Below are positions 1 to 4,180 of a stretch of DNA of 5,665 nucleotides, piece by piece. A model generated the notes under the pieces. It was not told the DNA's origin. It made no database searches and saw nothing but the letters and a program-made list of their open reading frames with translations. How positions within the stretch are numbered: position 1 is the stretch's first letter; each line of letters begins with the position of its first letter. Source of the DNA: Candidatus Melainabacteria bacterium (GTDB lineage Bacteria; Cyanobacteriota; Vampirovibrionia; LMEP-6097); contig JAPPOW010000043.1 of the NCBI GenBank assembly GCA_028817775.1, forward strand, positions 1-5,665. The letters run 5' to 3'. The position numbers and the translations under genes were made by a program.

Positions 1-178
1 TGGTCAGGTAAATGTAGCTGATTGTAAAGGCGAGAAAGGTGATCAGGGTGATACCAGCCTTAAGATCTTCAATTCTCTTCTCGTTAATGTCTAAACATGA
101 AACATCATGCCCTAAGAAAGCAAAACAAGTGGCTGTAACCAGCCCGACATAACCCGTACCAATAACGCTTAGCCGCAT
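1..178 (-). CDS. ugd: UDP-glucose 6-dehydrogenase-like protein, N-terminal fragment running off the window
   Basis: This gene is absent from a 60-codon scan because only 59 codons are inside the window. The first 41 residues are a clear NAD-binding Rossmann start of the UDP-glucose/GDP-mannose dehydrogenase family: VIGTGYVGLVTATCFAFLG (residues 5-23, glycine-rich GxGYVGL loop), then HDVSCLDINEKRIEDLKAG, with the acidic D30 at the end of beta-2 that normally holds the NAD ribose. The family oxidises UDP-glucose to UDP-glucuronate in the cytoplasm for capsule, O-antigen or exopolysaccharide synthesis. ATG at 178-176 is the only in-frame start; no good Shine-Dalgarno is seen, but the gene lies 30 bases after the upstream small gene and may be translated from the same mRNA. 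Oddity: after KAG the usual (S/T)P(I/F)YEPGL segment is absent and a hydrophobic run follows (ITLITFLAFTISYIYLT), so the last 17 or so codons look foreign. Substrate specificity cannot be told from this fragment. Confidence 0.75.
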   Translation of the reverse strand, partial: MRLSVIGTGYVGLVTATCFAFLGHDVSCLDINEKRIEDLKAGITLITFLAFTISYIYLT

Positions 179-208
179 ACAGCTAAATATATCATAGCTA
201 GGTTTTTA

Positions 209-439
209 TTAATCTTTAAAGCGTAAACTTCTAATATTTGAGTGTGCCTGTTGATGTCTTTTGATAACTTTACTAGCTCTATTAGTATTTAACTTAAAGA
301 GCATATTTACTGTCTGTCCAGTAGACCTTGGACCTGGCTCAGACTTAGGCTCGGAGACCACTTCAGCATCAACTATTTCATAGCTGCTCTGGCGTTTTCT
401 GCGTTGATAGCTGATCTTGATTTTCTTAGATTGTGACAT
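209..439 (-). CDS. small basic protein of unknown function (76 aa)
   Basis: I do not recognise this protein. It starts MSQSKKIKISYQRRKRQSS, a strongly basic N-terminus, followed by an acidic and proline/serine-rich stretch (about residues 21-40, EIVDAEVVSEPKSEPGP), and ends in another basic segment (KVIKRHQQAHSNIRSLRFKD). There is no signal peptide, membrane segment or cysteine. The composition suggests a largely disordered, possibly nucleic-acid-binding or ribosome-associated protein, which is inference only. A longer reading from an ATG at 469 exists, but the ATG at 439-437 has a near-perfect ribosome binding site (AAGGAGAA, 3-4 bases upstream) and is chosen. The ugd-like gene follows 30 bases downstream on the same strand, so the two are probably co-transcribed. 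It is divergent from the hisH-like gene. Confidence 0.6.
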   Translation of the reverse strand: MSQSKKIKISYQRRKRQSSYEIVDAEVVSEPKSEPGPRSTGQTVNMLFKLNTNRASKVIKRHQQAHSNIRSLRFKD

Positions 440-441
440 TA

Positions 442-449
442 TTCTCCTT
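442..449 (-). promoter_or_regulatory. strong ribosome binding site that sets the start of the 76-aa gene
   Basis: Read on the minus strand, AAGGAGAA lies just before the ATG at 439-437. It is the best Shine-Dalgarno sequence in the window and argues against the longer start at 469. It also shows that this genome uses SD-led translation, in contrast to the SD-less starts of the hisH-like, sppA and nucleotidyltransferase genes. Confidence 0.7.
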
Positions 450-496
450 CCATCTTGTGAAGCGAGCACTTAAGACCCTCTTTCACCCTGTCGAAG

Positions 497-524
497 CTAT
501 GGGCATGGCTCCGTAGCCACATAG
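497..524. other. hairpin in the divergent region upstream of the hisH-like gene
   Basis: CTATG (497-501), GGCA bulge, TGGCT (506-510), loop CCGT, AGCCA (515-519), CATAG (520-524). The right arm is continuous and the left arm has a 4-base bulge, giving ten base pairs. No gene ends here and no T-run follows on either strand, so it is not a terminator. If the minus-strand promoter lies near a TATAGA-like box at 537-532, the hairpin would be in the 5' leader of the 76-aa gene; alternatively it is a protein-binding site upstream of the hisH-like promoter. Confidence 0.45.
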
Positions 525-549
525 AAGCATATCTATATTAAGAACAGGT

Positions 550-555
550 TATAAT
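550..555 (+). promoter_or_regulatory. consensus -10 box TATAAT of the hisH-like gene
   Basis: TATAAT ends 9 bases before the TTG at 565 and 12 bases before the in-frame GTG at 568. No convincing -35 hexamer is seen at the expected place (about 527-532). With usual spacing, transcription would start at about 561-565, giving a leaderless or near-leaderless mRNA. This agrees with the absence of a Shine-Dalgarno sequence. Confidence 0.5.
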
Positions 556-564
556 AATCAGCAA

Positions 565-1191
565 TTGGTGAAAGATATTGTAATTATTGACTATAAGCGG
601 GGTGGCAATTTATTTAGTGTCAATAACTCACTTGAAGCAATAGGTGCTTCTACTCAAATTAGCTCTGATCCTGTAGTAATTGCTCAAGCTTCTAAGATCC
701 TCTTCCCAGGGGTGGGAAGCTTCGGCATAGCAATGCAAAGTCTAGCTGAACTAGGTTTAGACCAAGTAATCAAAGACAAGATCGCACAAGAATGTCCAGT
801 ACTAGCTATTTGTGTGGGCATGCAGGCTTTATTTCAAGGCTCCACTGAAGACCAGTCAGCATCAGGCTTAGGTATTATTCCTGCTCAGGTGACTAGATTC
901 AGCGAAAGCCACGGACTCAAAATTCCCCATATGGGCTGGAATTCAGTCCACAATCATAATCCACAGAATCCTTTATTCAAGGGCATTCCAGAAGACAGCC
1001 AGTTCTATTTTGTTCATAGTTACCGTGCTCAGAAGCAAGAATTAGAGGGCTATTCAACTGCTACTACTGACTATGGTGATGAATTTATTTCCCATATTTG
1101 GAACGGCAGGAGTTTATTTGCCTGCCAGTTTCACCCTGAAAAAAGCGCTGAAAATGGGCTTAAATTGCTCAATAATTTCTTGAAACTATAG
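565..1191 (+). CDS. hisH: HisH-type glutamine amidotransferase (class I)
   Basis: The protein hydrolyses glutamine and passes ammonia to a cyclase partner. In histidine synthesis this is HisF, the pair making imidazole glycerol phosphate plus AICAR in the cytoplasm. Visible landmarks (208 residues from TTG) are the first strand IVIIDY (5-10), oxyanion strand PGVGSF (48-53), nucleophile elbow AICVGMQAL with Cys83, PHMGWN (121-126), FVHSY (149-153) and the FHPEKS segment with His190 and Glu192. The Cys-His-Glu triad is therefore complete and the length is normal for HisH. The start could be TTG 565 or GTG 568; neither has an SD, and both sit just after a TATAAT box. Oddities: the usual DYGxGN loop reads DYKRGGN, one residue longer, and no hisF, hisA or other his gene is adjacent. 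HisH paralogues (WbpG type, with a HisF-like WbpH) also act in amidation of surface sugars, so a polysaccharide role is possible given the nearby ugd-like gene. The family call is firm; the pathway is less certain. Confidence 0.9.
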   Translation: MVKDIVIIDYKRGGNLFSVNNSLEAIGASTQISSDPVVIAQASKILFPGVGSFGIAMQSLAELGLDQVIKDKIAQECPVLAICVGMQALFQGSTEDQSASGLGIIPAQVTRFSESHGLKIPHMGWNSVHNHNPQNPLFKGIPEDSQFYFVHSYRAQKQELEGYSTATTDYGDEFISHIWNGRSLFACQFHPEKSAENGLKLLNNFLKL

Positions 1192-1192
1192 G

Positions 1193-1280
1193 GTCATTGC
1201 GAGGAACGATAGTGACGAAGCAATCCAGTGGACAGGCTTTGCCGGTGCATTAGATTGCTTCGGTTTCACCTCGCAATAAC
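1193..1280. repeat. imperfect palindromic interspersed repeat filling a convergent gene gap
   Basis: The left arm starts GTCATTGCGAGGAACGA (1193-) and runs to CGAAGCAATCCA (1227). The right arm TAGATTGCTTCGG...CCTCGCAATAAC (1251-1280) is its imperfect reverse complement, so an RNA of either strand would form a long stem with a loop of about 25 bases. The GTCATTGCGAGG / GCAATCC termini are typical of a dispersed non-coding repeat class found in many bacterial genomes. The element begins 1 base after the hisH-like stop and ends 1 base before the stop codon of the opposing GNAT-like gene. It could act as a bidirectional transcription end or mRNA 3' protector, although there is no T-run. Confidence 0.8.
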
Positions 1281-1281
1281 C

Positions 1282-1764
1282 TTAGATATCTAAGTCTTCA
1301 ACATCAAACTCAACAAAATCAATACCTAAATCAGCGATACAATCACGCATCATTTCCGCCATTTCCATCTCACGAGCTTGCTTACGGTAAGCAGGTTCTA
1401 AATATAGCTCTTTAATGACCGCCTTGGTCTTAGTTTTACGTTTGGGGTTATTAGCATCCAGTGGTTCAATTTTCATATAAGCAAAACCAAAGATTTCTTC
1501 GACAGTTTCAAAGACAATCACCTTAGTCGCACGAGCTGAAATCAGTTTAAAAATAAATTCATTCCACTTCAAACCCGATCCCTGACTTTGATCTAACCAA
1601 TGACTATCACCACGCATTTGCTGCACCATGGTTAAATTAGCCCATAATTCAGCAACACGGTCCTTGTCATAGCTTGAATCTAGAGCCCTAAGATTATATT
1701 TAGAGCCTATATCGAGACTAGCCTGACTGATATCCCTTAATTTTTTCTGTGTCTTACTTAACAT
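1282..1764 (-). CDS. GNAT-fold acetyltransferase-like protein, degenerate and apparently C-terminally short
   Basis: The order of secondary structure fits the GNAT (Gcn5-related N-acetyltransferase) fold: an N-terminal helix with DRVAELWANL (35-44), strands VIVFET / FGFAYMKIE (82-100), strand KAVIKELYLEP (114-124) leading into the acetyl-CoA loop YRKQAREMEM (126-135), helix to about 145, then strand IDFVEFDV (148-155). GNAT enzymes move an acetyl group from acetyl-CoA to an amine. Two things are odd. The pyrophosphate-binding R/Q-x-x-G-x-G/A motif reads R-K-Q-A-R-E, with both glycines lost. The protein also stops right after beta-5, lacking the usual final segment (N..A..FYEKLGF-type). The palindromic repeat starts 1 base beyond its stop, so the tail may have been lost by repeat insertion. 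It may be catalytically inactive or a decaying gene. ATG at 1764 has no good SD. It has its own promoter-like sequence and is 188 bases from sppA, so it is probably monocistronic. Confidence 0.65.
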   Translation of the reverse strand: MLSKTQKKLRDISQASLDIGSKYNLRALDSSYDKDRVAELWANLTMVQQMRGDSHWLDQSQGSGLKWNEFIFKLISARATKVIVFETVEEIFGFAYMKIEPLDANNPKRKTKTKAVIKELYLEPAYRKQAREMEMAEMMRDCIADLGIDFVEFDVEDLDI

Positions 1765-1807
1765 TGATTTAGCCCAGAAAAGAACGCTTGTTAATGTTTT
1801 CTTTTCA

Positions 1808-1836
1808 ATTCTAGCATATATCTGCTGTACATATAA
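1808..1836 (-). promoter_or_regulatory. extended -10 promoter for the GNAT-like gene
   Basis: On the minus strand, TGC-TAGAAT (1816-1808) is an extended -10 (TGnTAnAAT). A weak -35, TTATAT (1836-1831), is 17 bases upstream. The predicted start near 1801 gives a leader of about 37 bases, so this gene is not leaderless. No other good box is seen closer to the ATG. Confidence 0.45.
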
Positions 1837-1911
1837 GGCTAAAAATCCGCCTATTTACACAATAAATTGGTTAACCTAGTCTTAACTTAAGGCTGAATAC
1901 AAGCAAATTAG

Positions 1912-1948
1912 CCTGGATCGCCATGCCGTTGTGCGACTCGCGATGACA
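1912..1948 (-). repeat. single arm of the same interspersed repeat family, just after the sppA stop
   Basis: On the minus strand it reads TGTCATCGCGAG... to ...GGCGATCCAGG. Aligned with the left arm at 1193-1227, it shares GTCAT(T/C)GCGAG at one end and GC(A/G)ATCCAG at the other, and has nearly the same length (about 36 bases). The middle has diverged. No inverted partner arm is present nearby, so this is a half-element. It begins 5 bases downstream of the sppA stop codon, the same placement as the copy behind the hisH-like gene. Confidence 0.65.
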
Positions 1949-1952
1949 GTGT

Positions 1953-2906
1953 TCAATTCATCATCCACAAGGTTGGCAGGTCAAATTTGTTCAAAATAGA
2001 GCCTAATTTAAAACTAAATATCTCATCGAGACCAGCTAATTTGTTCTGACGCCAGGTCTCCTCAAACTTAATTTTATCAGCGTCAATATAGAAGTATTTT
2101 TCATTAAGGACTTTACGGGTAGCTACTTTGGCATCTTCATAAGTTCCAAGTTCGTCCACTAAGTTCTTGCCATGAGCTTGACGTCCAGTGTAAACCAAGC
2201 CCTGAGCCGTTTGCTCAAGCTCCGCTCTATCAATGCCGCGACCGACAGCCACATCATCCAAAAATTGATCATAGCTATCAGCAACAAGTGCGTTGAGAAT
2301 AGCTTCTTCTTCAAGACTAAGCGGACGAGTCACTGAGCCCAAATCTTTATACTTACCAGCTTTGATGGTCTGATCAGCGATACCCAATTTATCAAGTAAA
2401 CCTTTGAAATTCAGTGAAGAACTAATCACACCAATACTACCAGTAAGAGTGCCAGGGTTAGCAACAATGTGATCAGCAGCGCTAGCAATATAGTAACAAC
2501 CACTAGCACAGACATCACTCATAGAAACGACTACAGGCTTCTGCTTGTCGCGAAGTTTGTGAACCAATTGGTAAACTTCCTGACTGGCTGCCACAGTGCC
2601 ACCAGGACTATTCATCCGCAGAAGCACAGCTTTGATCTTGTCATTCTCTAGTGCTTCGTTAAGTTGTTTTTTGACATAGGCGATATTCAAAATCTTAGCG
2701 AAGGGACTCTGGGAGCGGAAGCTATCCATAATCATGCCCTCTAGTCCAACTACCAGTACTTTGTCTGAGCCCAATTGTTTAAAGACTTCACTCTGTTTAC
2801 TATCCTCTGTTTTGCTTTGCTTGTTAGTGGTGAATCCAAGAACCAAGCTCAGAATACAAAAAACTAATAAAGAAGCAGCAATAATAGTTTCGCGACTTTT
2901 ATTCAT
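1953..2906 (-). CDS. sppA: signal peptide peptidase SppA, S49 family membrane serine protease
   Basis: SppA degrades cleaved signal peptides and other membrane-associated peptides, as an oligomer with its catalytic part outside the cytoplasmic membrane. Numbering from ATG 2906 (317 residues): short basic N-terminus, one membrane anchor at about 7-25 (TIIAASLLVFCILSLVLGF), a linker, VVGLEGMI (52-59), LLRMNSPGGT (95-104), then VCASGCYYIASAA with nucleophile Ser135, TGSIGVISS (155-163), and AGKYKDLGS with general-base Lys187. The 52-residue Ser-Lys spacing matches my recollection of Bacillus SppA (Ser147/Lys199). This is the short, single-domain form rather than the about 600-residue E. coli double-domain form. 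A GTG 18 bases further upstream (2924) would add six residues, but it lies upstream of the putative -10 box and is disfavoured. There is no SD; a leaderless mRNA is likely. The gene is divergent from the nucleotidyltransferase gene. Confidence 0.93.
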   Translation of the reverse strand: MNKSRETIIAASLLVFCILSLVLGFTTNKQSKTEDSKQSEVFKQLGSDKVLVVGLEGMIMDSFRSQSPFAKILNIAYVKKQLNEALENDKIKAVLLRMNSPGGTVAASQEVYQLVHKLRDKQKPVVVSMSDVCASGCYYIASAADHIVANPGTLTGSIGVISSSLNFKGLLDKLGIADQTIKAGKYKDLGSVTRPLSLEEEAILNALVADSYDQFLDDVAVGRGIDRAELEQTAQGLVYTGRQAHGKNLVDELGTYEDAKVATRKVLNEKYFYIDADKIKFEETWRQNKLAGLDEIFSFKLGSILNKFDLPTLWMMN

Positions 2907-2915
2907 TGGTTTTAA

Positions 2916-2921
2916 ATTATA
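2916..2921 (-). promoter_or_regulatory. consensus -10 box TATAAT of sppA
   Basis: On the minus strand TATAAT is followed by 9 bases and then the ATG at 2906. The expected transcription start therefore falls at or within a few bases of the ATG. No good -35 hexamer is present. The -35 position falls inside the large dyad at 2927-2960, which suggests that an activator or repressor acts there. Confidence 0.55.
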
Positions 2922-2926
2922 CACCT

Positions 2927-2960
2927 TAGTTTATGGCATATGGTCGCTATGCCATAACTA
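2927..2960. promoter_or_regulatory. long inverted repeat between divergent promoters, candidate shared operator
   Basis: TTATGGCATA (2931-2940) and TATGCCATAA (2948-2957) are perfect 10-base arms around a 7-base spacer TGGTCGC. With one extra T in the left arm the match extends to TAGTTTATGGCATA against TATGCCATAACTA. The dyad is centred at 2944 and covers the -35 zones of both the sppA and the nucleotidyltransferase promoters. It is not followed by a T-run on either strand, so it does not look like a terminator. A dimeric regulator or a cruciform are possible readings. Confidence 0.6.
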
Positions 2961-2967
2961 TCAATTC

Positions 2968-2976
2968 TGGTACAAT
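2968..2976 (+). promoter_or_regulatory. extended -10 promoter of the nucleotidyltransferase gene
   Basis: TGG-TACAAT fits the extended -10 pattern TGnTAnAAT, which can work without a -35. It ends 8 bases before the ATG at 2985, so transcription should begin at or next to the start codon. No Shine-Dalgarno sequence is found in the intervening bases. Confidence 0.55.
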
Positions 2977-2984
2977 TAGCAGCA

Positions 2985-4013
2985 ATGATAAACGACCAAA
3001 TTCGTGCCATGGTTTTAGCTGCTGGAGTAGGCTCCAGGCTCAAACCACTCAGTGATCAGATCCCCAAACCATTAATTAGAATCGGCGGGCGCACTATTAT
3101 GGATCACATCATGCTCTTGCTTAAACGTCACGGCATCACTAATATCATTTCTAATACTCATTATTTAGCCGATCAAATCCAGTCACACTTTGCAGATGCC
3201 AAAGATAGACTTGGAGTCGATATTCAGTTTGTCTATGAAGATCAGCTTAGTGGTGTAGCTGGTGGTATCCGCCGCTGTCAAGATTTCCTGCGTCAATCTA
3301 CTGCCTGTATCATCATGGGTGACGCGCTGACAGACATTGATCTAAGCTTAGTCTACGAGCAGCATAAACAAGCTGTCAAAGAACATGGTTGCCTAGCGAC
3401 TATCGCGCAAATGCAAGTCGAGGACACTACTCAGTTTGGAGTCATTGTTACTGATTCATTATTAAACCCTGATAGTGAGACACCAAGTCGTGTTGTTAAA
3501 TTCCAAGAAAAACCACAGGCTGAAGATGCTCTCTCCAATTGGGCAAACACTGGCGTCTACTTCTTTGAACCAGAGATCTATGACTATATTCCTAGTGTTG
3601 AAGAAGCAGCTATCTATGATGTAGCTGGTGATCTTTTCCCAAAACTTTTAGCTCAAGGCAAGTTTATTCAAGCAGTAGCAGTGCCACAAGATAGCTACTG
3701 GGCGGATCTAGGCACTCCAGCTCAATATATTGAAAGCTTGGCTGACCTTGCTAGTGCTAAGGTCAATCTTGATCTTGGTGAGTCTATCAGCTCTCAAGCT
3801 CTGATTAGTGATCAGGCTGTACTTGAGGGTAATAATGAGATTGGTGCTGGAGTTAAAGTTGGCGCTGGAGCCAAGGTTAAGAACTCAATCATCTGGGATA
3901 ATGTTGATATTCCAGAGCAAGCTGTGGTTGAGGACTCGATTATTGGTCCTGACTATGTCTTTAATGGCAATAAAAACATCACTAACAAGGTACTAGCCAA
4001 GAGTCTGTCATGA
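2985..4013 (+). CDS. NDP-sugar nucleotidyltransferase (sugar-1-phosphate pyrophosphorylase) with C-terminal beta-helix
   Basis: The enzyme joins an NTP to a sugar-1-phosphate, releasing pyrophosphate, to supply an activated sugar in the cytoplasm. Domains in the 342 residues: nucleotidyltransferase fold at 7-250, with signature MVLAAGVGSRLKPLS (9-23), PKPLI including Lys28, the metal-binding Asp113 in MGDALTDID (111-119), FQEKP (173-177), NTGVY (188-192) and YWADLGTPAQY (238-248). This is followed by a left-handed beta-helix hexapeptide region at about 270-322 (ALISDQAVLEGNNEIGAGVKVGAG and so on). The layout resembles mannose-1-phosphate guanylyltransferase and GlmU-like enzymes; the sugar and base cannot be settled by eye. 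ATG 2985 is favoured by the extended -10 box 8 bases upstream; the ATG at residue 9 would cut into the conserved first strand. It diverges from sppA, and a structured segment plus terminator follow its stop. Confidence 0.88.
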   Translation: MINDQIRAMVLAAGVGSRLKPLSDQIPKPLIRIGGRTIMDHIMLLLKRHGITNIISNTHYLADQIQSHFADAKDRLGVDIQFVYEDQLSGVAGGIRRCQDFLRQSTACIIMGDALTDIDLSLVYEQHKQAVKEHGCLATIAQMQVEDTTQFGVIVTDSLLNPDSETPSRVVKFQEKPQAEDALSNWANTGVYFFEPEIYDYIPSVEEAAIYDVAGDLFPKLLAQGKFIQAVAVPQDSYWADLGTPAQYIESLADLASAKVNLDLGESISSQALISDQAVLEGNNEIGAGVKVGAGAKVKNSIIWDNVDIPEQAVVEDSIIGPDYVFNGNKNITNKVLAKSLS

Positions 4014-4073
4014 AAGTTAAGGATTTCTAATCTTAGCCCTTGATTTTAGATTAGTCATTATAGTATTATTCTC

Positions 4074-4134
4074 AGCAGACACAAGAATCCCCCCCGCTAT
4101 GGATTCGCGTCTGTAGCGGTTGTGTCTACTTTTT
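4074..4134 (+). ncRNA. structured 3' segment with alternative folds; candidate small RNA or tandem terminator
   Basis: Fold B pairs AGACACAA (4077-4084) with TTGTGTCT (4120-4127) and CCGCTA (4094-4099) with TAGCGG (4114-4119), followed by ACTTTTT. Fold A pairs CAGAC (4076-4080) with GTCTG (4109-4113) and GAATCC (4085-4090) with GGATTC (4101-4106). The two share bases 4077-4080 and cannot coexist, although the GAATCC hairpin can also stack inside the outer stem of fold B. A promoter-like pair, TTGATT (4040-4045) and TATTAT (4064-4069) with an 18-base spacer, would start a transcript near 4076, exactly at the structure, ending at the terminator by about 4164. It may instead be only the 3' UTR of the nucleotidyltransferase mRNA. 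It resembles no RNA family I know. A run of seven C (4089-4095) sits in the loop. Confidence 0.4.
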
Positions 4135-4138
4135 AAAG

Positions 4139-4164
4139 CTTCCCCTTGAGGGAAGTTTTTTTTT
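4139..4164 (+). terminator. rho-independent terminator after the nucleotidyltransferase gene
   Basis: CTTCCC (4139-4144), loop CTTGA, GGGAAG (4150-4155), then nine T (4156-4164). It ends plus-strand transcription before the convergent gene whose stop is at 4181. The minus strand has no comparable T-run after the hairpin, so it works mainly in the plus direction. Confidence 0.9.
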
Positions 4165-4180
4165 GACTTAGATCAAAATA

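Noticed and set aside
1..56. TGA-recoded continuation of the ugd-like frame
   Set aside because: A frame with two TGA codons was tried as a glycine-reading code; the resulting peptide still lacks the YEPGL motif, and all other genes here are read normally with the standard code.
440..469. Ten-residue N-terminal extension of the 76-aa protein
   Set aside because: The internal ATG at 439 has the strong AAGGAG site; the extension would place that site inside the coding sequence.
1193..1280. CRISPR or IS element
   Set aside because: A single inverted repeat pair without spacers, transposase or target-site duplication; it fits a non-coding interspersed palindrome.
2469..2651. Plus-strand open frame of 60 codons
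   Set aside because: It lies wholly opposite the conserved catalytic region of sppA (Ser135 segment) and has no family character.
2840..2906. Lipobox at the sppA membrane anchor (L-V-F-C)
   Set aside because: The residue before Cys is Phe, not a small residue, and the anchor continues past the Cys.
2907..2924. GTG start for sppA
   Set aside because: The TATAAT box lies within this stretch, so an mRNA from that promoter would not contain the GTG; the extra six residues add no family feature.
2734..2979. Plus-strand open frame of 81 codons
   Set aside because: It overlaps the sppA N-terminus and both divergent promoters; its apparent hydrophobicity mirrors the sppA membrane segment.
3808..3996. 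Plus-strand open frame of 62 codons
   Set aside because: An alternative frame inside the beta-helix region of the nucleotidyltransferase; its repetitive look comes from the hexapeptide repeats.
4076..4164. Known structural RNA (SRP RNA, 6S, tRNA-like)
   Set aside because: No GGAAG-type SRP tip, no 6S-sized open bubble and no tRNA arms are seen.
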